From Ophiura sarsii (lineage: Eukaryota; Echinodermata; Ophiuroidea; Amphilepidida; Ophiuridae): a DNA stretch of 64,000 nt. Shown piece by piece: positions 22,801-33,324 of this stretch (position 1 is its first letter; every line of letters starts with the position of its first letter). A program made the translations under genes and the position numbers. The notes under the pieces are model-generated. The model saw only the letters and a list, made by a program, of their open reading frames with translations, did not search any database and had not been told where the DNA came from. The stretch is from assembly GCA_035610835.1 (NCBI GenBank), contig CM069449.1, forward strand, positions 42,304,768-42,368,767, read 5' to 3'.

Positions 22801-24500
22801 CCAGGGGAAAAAAAATATAAAATCAAGATAGCCCATTAGCAGATAGGGGTAGCTAATATAAGCTAACGCGTTGTGATAGCTGATAGCTCAATAGCTACGA
22901 TTTCCAGGGAAAAAAATATAAACTCAAGATAGCCCATTAGCAGATAGGGGTAGCTAATATAAGCTAACGGGTTGTGATAGCTGATAGCTCAATAGCTACG
23001 ATTTCCAGGGAAAAAAATATAAAATCAAGATAGCCCATTAGCAGATAGGGGTAGCTAATATAAGCTAACGGGTTGTGATAGCTGATAGCTCAATAGCTAC
23101 GATTTCCAGGGGGAAAAAAATATAAAATCAAGATAGCCCATTAGCAGATAGGGGTAGGTAATATAAGCTAACGGGTTGTGATAGCTGATAGCTCAATAGC
23201 TACGATTTCCAGGGAAAAAAATATAAAATCAAGATAGCCCATTAGCAGATAGGGGTAGCTAATATAAGCTAACGGGTTGTGATAGATGATAGCTCAATAG
23301 CTACGATTTCCAGGGGATAAAAAATATAAAATCAAGATAGCCTATTAGCAGATAGGGGTAGCTAATATAAGCTAACGGGTTGTGATAGCTGATAGCTCAA
23401 TAGCTACGATTTCCAGGGAAAAAAATATAAAATCAAGATAGCCCATTAGCAGATAGGGGTAGCTAATATAAGCTAACGGGTTGTGATAGCTGATAGCTCA
23501 ATAGCTACGATTTCCAGGGAAAAAAATATAAAATCAAGATAGCCCATTAGCAGATAGGGGTAGCTAATATAAGCTAACGGGTTGTGATAGCTGATAGCTC
23601 AATAGCTACGATTTCCAGGGGGAAAAAAATATAAAATCAAGATAGCCCATTAGCAGATAGGGGTAGGTAATATAAGCTAACGGGTTGTGATAGCTGATAG
23701 CTCAATAGCTACGATTTCCAGGGGAAAAAAAAAATCAAGATAGCCCATTAGCAGATAGGGGTAGCTAATATAAGCTAACGGGTTGTGATAGCTGATAGCT
23801 CAATAGCTATGTTTTCCAGGGAAAAAAATATAAAATCAAGATAGCCCATTAGCAGATAGGGGTAGCTAATATAAGCTAACGCGTTGTGATAGCTGATAGC
23901 TCAATAGCTACGATTTCCAGGGAAAAAAATATAAAATCAAGATAGCCCATTAGCAGATAGGGGTAGCTAATATAAGCTAACGGGTTGTGATAGCTGATAG
24001 CTCAATAGCTACGATTTCCAGGGAAAAAATAAAATAAAATCAAGATAGCCCATTAGCAGATAGGGGTAGCTAATATAAGCTAACGGGTTGTGATAGCTGA
24101 TAGCTCAATAGCTACGATTTCCAGGGAAAAAAATATAAACTCAAGATAGCCCATTAGCAGATAGGGGTAGCTAATATAAGCTAACGGGTTGTGATAGCTG
24201 ATAGCTCAATAGCTACGTTTTCCAGGGAAAAAAAATATAAAATCAAGATAGCCCATTAGCAGATAGGGGTAGCTAATATAAGCTAACGGGTTGTGATAGC
24301 TAATAGCTCAATAGCTACGTTTTCCAGGGAAAAATAATATAAAATCAAGATAGCCCATTAGCAGATAGAGGTAGCTAATATAAGCTAACGCGTTGTGATA
24401 GCTGATAGCTCAATAGCTACGTTTTCCAGGGAAAAGATATAAGATCAAGATAGCCCATTAGCAGATAGGCGTAGCTAATATAAGCTAAACATTACTTTTG
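19900..24500. repeat. Satellite C: ~100-bp monomer, about 45 copies
   Basis: Head-to-tail monomers contain, in order, GATAGCCCATTAGCAGATAG, GGTAGCTAATATAAGCTAAC, GGGTTGTGATAGCTGATAGC, TCAATAGCTACGATTTCCAG and an A-rich GGGAAAAAAATATAAAATCA linker. Variation is mostly in the A-run, GGG/GCG and CCAGG/CGAGG positions. Longer blocks of several monomers repeat the same variant pattern (for example around 21100-21480 and 22125-22490), so amplification was also in multimer units. It shares the core TAGCTAATATAAGCTA with satellite A. Confidence 0.95.
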
Positions 24501-24686
24501 TTAGGGGTACCCCTTTAGCTGATAGCGATAGCTAATATACGATCCCTATACATATACATGTATAATAGTGTCAAAAATCTCGTTACATTTAGCAAAAAAG
24601 GGCTACTGTTAGAATATATAATATACACATAAATAGCTCCTAATAGCTAAGGCCCTTAAAAAAAACTGTAATACCGCACCTAACTC
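24501..24686. repeat. Right terminal region of the giant element
   Basis: Short non-satellite stretch with scattered AGCTAATA words, ending in CTGTAATACCGCACCTAACTC, the inverted counterpart of the left terminus. Confidence 0.6.
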
Positions 24687-24760
24687 AACAAAGCGCATAC
24701 GGCGCGCACGCGGAGTGTAATAAGACACTTTCAATGCACTCCGCGTGTATGAATACCTAA
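24687..24760. repeat. Right flank: continuation of a split MITE
   Basis: ACACTTTCAATGCACTCCGC and GCGCACGCGGAGTG also occur near 51750 and 52090. With the left flank (CGGCGAAC...GAATGAAAACAAAGC, 10255-10295) it reconstitutes one MITE-family copy that was split by the 14.4-kb element. Confidence 0.65.
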
Positions 24761-24789
24761 CAATCTTGTAATTTGATAATTTTCCGTTT

Positions 24790-25265
24790 CCTATTAGAAT
24801 TACAATTATGAGTATATTTAGCAAGCTGTATATTCTTTTCTCGATATCCCCAGCTTAGTTTTGTTCTGCTCTCAGTGCCCCATTAGTATACCATTTTTAA
24901 TAAGTCGGCTTGGCAAGATAATAATCTCGCCATCTCGATTATACTTTTGGGGAATTCAACATAGCTAGATAAATTATCTTTACATACCGATGAATGTACA
25001 AGGCAAAAAATGTAAAGATGCATTAAAAGGAGCTTCAAATACAGCTAGGTGACGTGACGGATTTTTTACTTCATTACTTTTAGAAATCAAGTCGCTTGAT
25101 TATCCCAGACTTCTCTAGTGTGTATCAAATGTTGAGGATATAATGCATCTATATGTCATGCGTTACCATGGTTACAGCCATACGTGCATTCGATGATTTT
25201 CTTGCAAAATATCAACACAAATGTCACTTTAATTTCGACGATCGTCTTGGGCGTCGTTAATCAAG
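24790..25265. repeat. Large repeat copy I, part a
   Basis: Collinear with 52495-52985 (shared words such as TTTAGCAAGCTGTAT, AAGTCGGCTTGGCAAGAT, GATTATCCCAGACTTCTC, ATGGTTACAGCCATAC) at moderate divergence. No gene. The two copies part company at GTCGTTAATCAAG, where copy I has a 38-nt hairpin (25259-25296). Confidence 0.85.
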
Positions 25266-25296
25266 CGTGCGAGAAACTTTACTCGTACGCTTGATT

Positions 25297-25624
25297 ATCG
25301 AAGCCCCTTGAAGCTCTTGGGTTATAAGCATTTTTAAGGCAAATATTCAGCATTCAGAAGCATTTTGGCATTTTCTCACATGCCTATTGTCTACTAACTA
25401 AACAAAACAATGATTCCTACATAATGTGGGTAACAGTCATGACAATAATAAAATAGAAACACAAATTGTGCACATTCAAATTAAAACCAAGAACATGATT
25501 GCATGTGCACACCAACTACTTTTACTTAAAAGAAAAATAATTGAAAAATTCTTTTCTCTATACTCCCTACCATAAACGGTGGAAGCAACAATTTTTAGGG
25601 AGAGACCCATTATAATGTTGATAC
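25297..25624. other. No gene recognised
   Basis: AT-rich stretch present in copy I but absent at the corresponding point of copy II. Nothing further can be supported. Confidence 0.4.
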
Positions 25625-25632
25625 CTGTAGAT

Positions 25633-25956
25633 CAGGGGTTCTCAACCTGGGGGTCGTGACCCCCATGGGGGTCGTTTGGGGTTTTCCAGGGGGTCATGAA
25701 GGGGTCATAAATATAGCTTTTTGGGGAACCATTTTGATATTTTGCTCTAAAAAAGGCTTACAAACTCAAAAGAAATGTTCAAATATGCTAAATTTCCTGC
25801 TCGTTATGCTCGCATCATATATTCAAGCAGTTTCAGTTTGAATAAATCGGGGGGGGGGGGGCTCTTCATTTTTTTGGGGTGGGGGGGGGGGGAGGGGTCA
25901 CGGTACTGACCAAGAATGTCAAAAGGGTCGTGGGCCAAAAAGGTTGAGAACCACTG
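25633..25956. mobile_element. hAT MITE, 324 bp, 8-bp TSD
   Basis: Ends CAGGGGTTCTCAACC and (reverse complement of the right end) CAGTGGTTCTCAACC are inverted repeats, next to a GGGGGTCGTGACCCC-type palindrome. CTGTAGAT is duplicated at 25625-25632 and 25957-25964. The CAG-GGTTCTCAACC terminus is widespread among animal hAT non-autonomous elements. G-runs at 25848-25894 lie inside. Open frames across it are not genes. Confidence 0.9.
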
Positions 25957-25964
25957 CTGTAGAT

Positions 25965-26335
25965 AAACTGTGAGCGTAGAGCGCAAACAAATCAGTTCTT
26001 AAACTTAAGTACTCCAGAAAAACGTTTTTGAAGCAATTTTGTTAAGCTTGAATATTGAAACATTGAACCGAATTCGCGCGACGCGCGAAAAATTGGAATG
26101 TGTAACACTAAAAAGGTGTTTAGGGGGTCGTCCACCACATAAAAATGATTGGGGACGTGACCCATTACCCCCTTCCCCATTTGCGCCCCCTATGCTCCGT
26201 ACCCTTCCTCCAATTTCCTCCTTCTCTTCTTCCTTCTTCTTCGCCTCTTCCTCCTTTTTTTTAAAACCCTTTTGTCAATGGTGGGGGTGGGGGGGGAGGG
26301 GGCATGGCCTGCTAGGACCTCTGGATAGGCCACTG
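25965..26335. other. Low-complexity and unassigned sequence
   Basis: Contains a TTCGCGCGACGCGCGAA palindrome (26073-26089) and purine/pyrimidine-rich tracts (26210-26305). No gene is recognised; open frames follow the low-complexity tracts. Confidence 0.5.
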
Positions 26336-26700
26336 CGAGTAAGGCATAGCAAATACATGATATCGCACACTATATGACAGCTATTTCATGACCTCATACA
26401 ATATCAACCGCAAATGCTGAATAGAAAGAACTATTAACACTTACCACGTGTATATTAGTTTTACCATTATACAAAACAGATTTTTCAGAAACCTTTATCA
26501 ATTTTCAAAGTCTATCTCAAGGATAACTGAACCAATACTTGGCATGTTTGTACTTATTTCAATGCATTTCTCATTGTGATTCCAAATATGGTAATAAAAG
26601 GTAGTAATTTTGACATTTTTGATACATTTTGTGACATTTTGGAATGTCGTCTGCATGTCATCAATTTTAAATGGCGTAACATTTTTTTTTTTTTGTGCAA
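26336..26700. repeat. Large repeat copy I, part b
   Basis: GTAAGGCATAGCAAATACATGAT and onward matches copy II, where it is cut by two insertions: 52983-53002, 54295-54396 and 58613-58920. It thus gives the uninterrupted arrangement of both insertion sites. A reverse-complement fragment of the same family lies at about 42160-42400. Confidence 0.8.
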
Positions 26701-27361
26701 AAAAATATTATTGTATGCTAACATGATATAACAATGTTCTTAAGAAATAAAGAGCAAATTAACAAGGTCATAGCAGTCTTCGACAAGTTCAAGTAATAAA
26801 AAAACCAGAGGCAATATGGAATATATCAATTAGCCTTAGAAGAGATACGTTTGGTGAATTGAAATGGAATGTATTTCCAAATTATAACGTTGAAGCCTTA
26901 GGTATTACATTCAGTAGTACTACAAGTGCTAGCAAATTAAATGAAAATTGGGGAAAAAAAGTGAATTCTAGAGAATTAATTTTAGAAGCATGGAAATATA
27001 GACAATTGTCAATGGTTGGCAAAATATTAATAGTTAAAAGCTTAATGGCATCTCAATTAAAATATGTAAGTTCAGTTATTGTCTTACCGGAACATGTCAT
27101 TACACAATTAAACAGTATTTCACAAATTTGTATGGAGGAAAGGAGAAAGAGTAAAACGTAAAACACTGATGTTAAATTATGATCAAGGTGGATTAAGAAT
27201 GGAGACTTGAAATTAATCTTATACTCACTACAAATGTCATCGGGTAAAAAATTGCTAAACAATGACTTATCCGCTTGGGAAAATATTGCTTTCTTTCACA
27301 TTAGCACATTTGATATAGGTATGGATATATTCGATTGTAATTGCTCTCTAACAACTTTAAG

Positions 27362-27815
27362 TTGTGTGTTAACTTGGGTGTCTAGTAGTCAACATCTATT
27401 ACTGGTATTGTGCTATAATTACAGTGGTGGACTTGTCTAGTTCATTATCTTATTTATAGTTCTTAACACTTTTGTTTTTTTATATTTTGTCCCTGATGAA
27501 GGGTGGTATATCCACTTGAAACGTCGGTCTTTGTCGGTCTTTATTGTTACCATATATCTTTGTTGTTTTATTTCACAGCAATTTTCATTGCTTGTCCCAG
27601 TGCATTTCCGTGTGTTATTGGGTTTTTTTGTTATTTATCTGTTTTATCGCGTTATTCTTCCTTGTTATTACCAGCCCTGTTTCCCTACAACCTGTTGGTA
27701 TATCTTGCTTTTACTCTTAGCATTTTTATATTTTCGAGATATCCTCTTGTATCAGTTTTCTGATCCTTGATGTGTTTTGTTCCTGGTTCCGTTGGATTCA
27801 TCTTTTTACATTTTA
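27362..27815. mobile_element. 454-bp insertion in the LINE, 9-bp TSD, hammerhead-like motif
   Basis: AACTTTAAG is duplicated at 27353-27361 and 27816-27824, and the LINE reading resumes beyond it. No inverted-repeat ends are evident. Within it 27493-27525 reads CTGATGA, a short GTGG/CCAC stem, then GAAACGTC, the order of conserved hammerhead-ribozyme core residues. Such motifs are known in Penelope-like elements and retrozymes. Stems I and III have not been verified. Hydrophobic open frames here look like chance readings. Confidence 0.6.
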
Positions 27816-28029
27816 AACTTTAAGTAAACAATGTATCGATATTTTAAACAAACTGCCGTCGTTTTATAAAATGTTGATACAAATATGGTTTACATCCAAT
27901 ACAGTTAAACAAATAAAGCGTATAGAACATCATAACAACCAAGTAGTTTGGAACAATGAGCACATTAGATACAATGGAAAGACGATTCACTTTAAGCTCT
28001 GGATAAAATCAGGAATCATTAAGATTAAT

Positions 28030-28804
28030 CAGGGACAATCGAATATAGGGACAAGAAACGGTCTATTGTATCGTTACGTCATCGTATTCAATTACAAAAC
28101 ATGCGGGTTGCGGGTTAGCTCTAGTAGTTGCGGGTGTGTTTTTATTCAAGGAACTCAAAGGTTGCCCTATAATCTTTCGAAAAATGATCAAAATATAATT
28201 TTCCAAAAATCTTAGACCTAGGTCAAACTGAATGCAATTTATACGTGATTTGTTCAAAAAATAACGTTCTAGTGTTAATCGGTATATTTGAGAAAAATGT
28301 GATAATTTTAGATTTATAAAAATGTGAAAACATGCTAGAACAAAGTAATTAATATTTTTCCTGGGAAGTTTAAACTATAGACATTTTGTTCCTATTGATT
28401 CCAATATCCAAATTAATCGGAAAATGATGTTCTTTGATGATATATATTTGCATTTCTAGAGTATAGTAGTTCAGTAGGAATTGCACATGTATGTAGTCAA
28501 GTGGATATCTTCACAATTTGACACCCGATGGTCTGAATCTAGACTTACTCATCCATGATTTTCAGCAATAAAATCACATTTGTACCCTACTTCACGCCAT
28601 GCCGAGCTTTTACCCGACTAAGAGTCCATCCGTATCGAGCAAGACACACAGCGAGTCGTGCAGTATGATTGCTGAGATTTGTACCAGTACCCATTCATGA
28701 ATGTATTGTATATGTTTGCTCAACTGATGATATTTGTACCCCCGCAACACGCATACTTATATAATAGTACAATAGTTTCTTGTCCCTACATTCGATTGTC
28801 CCTG
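28030..28804. mobile_element. TIR element inserted in the LINE, 775 bp
   Basis: Terminal inverted repeats of about 30 bp begin CAGGGACAATCGAATATAGG on the left; the mirrored right end differs by one base there. GATTAAT is duplicated (28023-28029 and 28805-28811); GATTAATC is an 8-bp alternative. Removing it rejoins the LINE frame (KSGIIKIN to the FGKDGE region). No transposase. Family unassigned; hAT is possible from the CAG ends. Confidence 0.8.
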
Positions 28805-29689
28805 GATTAATCAACCATTTGGTAAAGACGGGGAAATGTTACATGTAGTAAATTTAAGAAATAGAATGCCACACAATGGCGGCCTATTAATGGAATATTT
28901 AGCTCTTATTAATGCAATTCCTAAAGATTGGAAATGTGTCAAACATCCTTATATAGAAGATAAGTGTATGTATTTAAGATGTACGGATTGAGATGTTAAT
29001 ATAGATAAGACAACAGTAAAAACCTTTAAAAAAGAACTGATAAAAAAAGTTTCTGCGATTCCAATATGCCAACATTTCTGGGAGAAAAAATATCCAAACT
29101 TCTCTTTTAATTGGAATAAAATATGGAATAATATTCCATCTACAACAAGAGAGGGCAGACTGATATCACCTTATTGGAAAATCTTAGTAATATCTACCCC
29201 ACAAAAATCCGTCAGCATAAAATGAATATAATGATGTATGTGATTCATGTAATGAAAAGAATTATGTAGAACACTTCTTCTTTTTCTGTAAGAAGATACA
29301 ACCAATATGGTTAGAAGCAATGCCATTATATCTTTAAAAGTATCAAAACGTGTAATGTTAACACATGCTGATGTTCTTTTTGGGTTTCAGCAATGTAAAG
29401 AAAAAATACAGAGAGATTTCATAACTAGCATAATTATGATAGCGAAATTGTCAATTAGTAAATTTAGATATGGGAATCATCCCAATCTTTCATTCTTTTC
29501 AAATCAGAATTGAGATTTTAAGTAGCATCAATTTACATTAATTGTGCGTAGCAATGAGATGTGTGACTTGAAATAATATCATATTTTGAAGCTACATATT
29601 ATAGAAGATACAAATAGTAAGATATGATATATATGTATGTGATTGTGATAAAAAAGATTGACGATTTTGTAAACATGAAAAATTCGTAA

Positions 29690-30150
29690 CTGATGAAGGA
29701 ATGAGGATTAATAAAGTTAAAAGACTAAACACGTGTTTAACAAAACACGGTTTTAAACTCCGCGAATCTCGTTCCCCGAGTGGTCGTGCGTTACTGTATA
29801 CAGGTATTTATTTTTGATGTGGCCCTAATGGATTACAATAGATGGATTAAGATGATCGAATACCTCAAAATCACGTGTATATTTAATACTACACAATCTG
29901 AACGTCAGCTTGCAGCAGGCACGGTTGAGTGATTATTCAAGGCATACAGTTGGTGTATGATTTCAGTTAAACGCGCTTTAAACTACCTCCATATCCATGT
30001 TTAAAGTTAGACACTTTTTAGTGAATTAGACGCGTATTTAAGTTAAACACATTTTTGAGAATTACGTCTAGTTAAACGATGTGTCTATATAAAGTCAAAG
30101 TTAGACGCGTGTTTAGCTTAAAACCGTGTTTAACTACGTACGAGAATACG
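29690..30150. repeat. GTTTAA/ACGCG-rich inverted motif region
   Basis: Repeated words AAACACGTGTTTAAC, GACGCGTGTTTAGC, GTTAGACAC occur in both orientations; similar words occur near 63480-63545. Probably a decayed MITE placed at the 3' edge of the LINE insertion. No gene. Confidence 0.4.
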
Positions 30151-30154
30151 GGCC

Positions 30155-31985
30155 ATTATGTTTAATTATTTGCCAATTATAAATACCTCAAAACAATTAA
30201 TATCTATGGTTCTTCTACAATCCTGATGAACTTATTTAAAGATTCTACTGTGCCCATGCTCAAGACAATGTAGCGTTTTATATATTGTACTTTTATCAAT
30301 AATTATAAAACTGTGTGATAAACATCATGCACTTAAATTGTATTCATCATTCATATAAGGATGATAGCATTTACGAACCTGAATTATGGAGGGGGTAGAA
30401 CATCAAGCGAGCCCAAAATTACCTTAAACTTCTATGTTCAAATTGGTTGAAAATTGGAAAACAAAAAAATGTATATAGAATATGGAAACTTACCCTCAAG
30501 AATCACATAGCAAATAGTTCCATTCACCGAGTCGTCTCAAAAATAAGATCGCTTGTAAAAATGGTCTCAAAAGCTATAGGTAACCGAACTGCTCTCAGTC
30601 TAAGATGGCTCGCCGCACCGTATCCAAAAATGGTAGTGGGCAAGGAATATAACCGAATTGACTATTAATTTTGTAACTAGACGAATTCTCTACAGATCAT
30701 AATCTGATAATAGTTAGCAGGTTTAGCAGAATTGTCTCCAAAATAAGATCGCTCGTCAAGTTGTCTCAAAAGTGAGATCACCGAACTGCTCTCAATAATG
30801 GTAGCCAGTTAGGTAACCGAATTGTCTCAGAGTTAATATACGTAGGTAGTTAACCAAAGTATCTCAAAATAACTCTAGCCAGCTAGGTTACCGAATTGTC
30901 TCTGGATTTCGGTAATTGATTGTCACCAAACCGCAATATATCTTCCTGAATTGTTCACAAAGGTATTGTAGCCGATTGTATCCAAAGGAAGATACGTATC
31001 CGAATTGTTTACCAAATGGTGGATTGATCCAATATAACGATGACACATCGATAGTCTTAAAATGGTCTCCAGATAAAGATATTGAACTCAATGAATATTA
31101 CTCAACGAATTGTCTCCTGAATGTATATAGTGCCCGAATTAAGATTGTATCTTGAAAATTGTATCTAAATTATGATCGCTCGCCGAATTGTCTTCGATAA
31201 ACTAATGTCGTTCGCGCCTCCGAATTGTCTTCAAATGATAGAGGTAGTGAACATTATTCACAGCCAACATGGCCAAGTAGCGGAATGTTCATGGGCGTGT
31301 CTATATCCCAATAAAGGGAAAGTACCGAGTCTCACAATAATGATCGCTCTCCGAGTTCTTTCTCAATTAAAGATGGCTCGCTGAATTTGTCTCCTAAATT
31401 TATGTCGCTCGCTCCTCCAAATTGTCTCCAAATCGAGATCGAGTCGAATTGTCTACAAATTATTAATTTAACACTTTTCACGCGGCAGTCGTCTGCAGAC
31501 GACAATTCCAAAATTACACACAATGTTACAAAATGTCAAAATTATTTAATTTCATAACCATATTATTTGGATTCAAGGAGCATACCTAAAGAGAGACAAA
31601 AAAAAGCAGAAAATCAATGGTAAAATATAAATCATTAGAAAATCCTATATACATAAAAAGGCTGATATAACATCTGTCATGTCTATTAGGCCACGAAATC
31701 AAACCTGCGCTCGAGCCCGACCGCCCATCTTCATATTTGTATATGGAATTAAGACAAATAGAAAAAAAATGCGGGATTTTTGTCCTTCGAATTTGTATGA
31801 ATGTTTTGAATGTTTTGAACATTTTAAAATTGAGGACAATTCATCCAAAATTCACGAAATGTTGGTAAAAACCGCCTCACCAACCGACCCTACATCTACC
31901 TTAGAGATTCGTTTGCCTCTACAGAATATGTTTTTTGTCGTGGCCTTAAATAGCTTATATAGATGCTACACAAAATAGGAAGACA
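30155..31985. repeat. Large repeat copy I, part c, with degenerate CCGAATTGTCTCC tandem units
   Basis: Collinear with 58955-60790. From 30520 to 31500 the words CCGAATTGTCTCC, AAATAAGATCGCTCG and GGTAGCCAG recur every 40-60 bp as a strongly diverged tandem array. Short open frames across it are not shared between the two copies. A CACGCGGCAGTCGTCTGCAGACGAC palindromic segment lies at 31479-31503. Confidence 0.8.
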
Positions 31986-32054
31986 ATACTACATTCCACC
32001 TGTGTCATCATGGTCATAGGAAGTATCCATGTAACTGACCTACAAAACGATTTA

Positions 32055-33021
32055 CATGTGTTTTGAACTCACCACCCAATAAGGGACGTGGCATTTTTGC
32101 TGACGAATCATCGATCTCTATGGTTTAGGTGTCATACGAAAGCCTATTCATCTAACTACAATGTGTGAATAAATCAGGTATTTCTATAACTGTTTGGCTG
32201 AGATATGATTGATTATATTTCGAAAGTCAGGGGTGGTGGCCGCGCTGTGTACAATCTCTATGGAGAATATAGAAAATGTTCCCAATTCTACGTTAGATTT
32301 ACAATAACTCCTCATCCTATGGTACAAACATGAGTTTGCTCTTATTTTACAGATTGTTTTATATTCTATAAGTTTCTGTTTCAACAAACGTGTCAACTAT
32401 TACGTAACAATTGTAATCATGAATCGATTGCATTGTACTTGGCTTTCTCCTTATTCGCTACACAGTGAACTTGCCCTAATTCAGCGGTTTTACATACATG
32501 ACTATAGCAAAAAAAGAGTATTCAACCGATGATAGCAAAATCATACATTTTTGAAAGCTCTCAAATTCAAAAATGGCGTTTAAATCAGGATTCAAAATAT
32601 ATTTGTAAACTCTAATAAATATGAAATTTAAAGGTTTGTGCTCATTCACTTCCCGGATATAGTACATTTCAACAAGTTACCCATTACAACCATTATGTTT
32701 TGATGGGTAATTGCATGAGGAACTATATGCGCAGTAAAATTATGATTGGGATAGGTATACAAATATTATTGAGCTTTAATCAAAATTGAAAAAAATCGAT
32801 ATATTGTGAACATTCTTAATAACAACATGTTAGCATTATGTCACATCTAAATTCCAATATCATATTTTGGATTTCTTGTGAGATTTCCTTTCAGAAAATA
32901 TATACTTCTTATGGGGAAGAACAAGTAGTTATTGCGATATGCTAATTCGAATCTCAGATTGTGTAAAATGTAAAAATCTGGACATGCAACGGTATAGGGT
33001 GGCGAGTTCAAAACACATGGC
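32055..33021. mobile_element. MITE family F, copy 1 (967 bp)
   Basis: Ends CATGTGTTTTGAACTCACCA and its inverse (GGTGGCGAGTTCAAAACACATG) are inverted repeats. The whole unit recurs in reverse orientation at 55243-56286. No coding capacity; no clear target duplication. Confidence 0.75.
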
Positions 33022-33320
33022 AATACATTTACAGTAAAGAGCTAAGATACACATTGGTGTTGAAGATTTATTTGTTATATACTGCTACCTCTCACGAAAT
33101 TACGATAGCAGCCTTATGCCCAGCACATTTATATTGTGACTGTTTAGGGACGCACCATTATATTCTCAGGGGGGGTAGGAAGTTGGGTTCGGGGGTGAAT
33201 TATTTTTTTGGGGGCGCCGTAAGGCCGGTTTTTTTTTTTTTTTGCGCCGCCGATTTTTTTTTTTTATGTATTCACCATCAAACAAAAATTATACAGATAA
33301 CTTACCGATAGCTTGTCCTC
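33022..33320. other. Low-complexity tracts
   Basis: Runs of G (33169, 33193) and T (33229-33243, 33256-33266) in otherwise anonymous sequence. No gene. Confidence 0.6.
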
Positions 33321-33324
33321 CTAT

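Larger units (their letters stand above)
10296..24686. mobile_element. Giant non-coding TIR element, 14.39 kb
   Basis: The outermost 20 bp (10296-10315, CATTAAGGTGCGATATTACA) and the reverse complement of 24667-24686 (GAGTTAGGTGCGGTATTACA) match at 16 of 20 positions. AACAAAGC lies directly outside both ends (10288-10295 and 24687-24694). The joined flanks match a MITE family with an intact relative at about 52030-52135, where AAAACAAAGC runs straight into GCGCG, supporting one insertion of everything between. Inside are satellites A, B and C, an inverted-repeat core and a nested composite; no transposase frame was found. An 8-bp duplication is compatible with hAT, P or Merlin. The exact family is not identified. 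Confidence 0.7.
26766..29520 (+). pseudogene. Decayed Tx1/L1-like LINE, RT C-terminal half
   Basis: Conceptual pieces keep LINE order. A VFDKFK remnant is followed by SLRRDTFGELKWNVFPNYN, ALGITFSS, NWGKKV, a WKYRQLSMVGKILIVKSL block typical of the region after the RT fingers/palm, and LNYDQGGLRM. After an insertion comes VVWNNEHIRYNGKTIHFKLW and, after a second insertion, NRMPHNGGLLMEYLALINA and a CDSC...H...C zinc-knuckle-like ending. Frameshifts and stops (for example near 27158, 28990 and 29220) make it non-functional. Endonuclease and RT active site are missing. Insertions occupy 27362-27815 and 28030-28804. The LINE lies between parts b and c of copy I. Confidence 0.75.

Noticed and set aside
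19900..24500. Regular ~100-bp direct repeats resembling a CRISPR array
   Set aside because: The whole monomer repeats with no unique spacers, the genome is eukaryotic and no cas genes are present. It is a satellite.
27503..27770. Hydrophobic frames that look like membrane proteins
   Set aside because: Two overlapping frames in a T-rich insertion with target duplications; composition alone explains the hydrophobicity.
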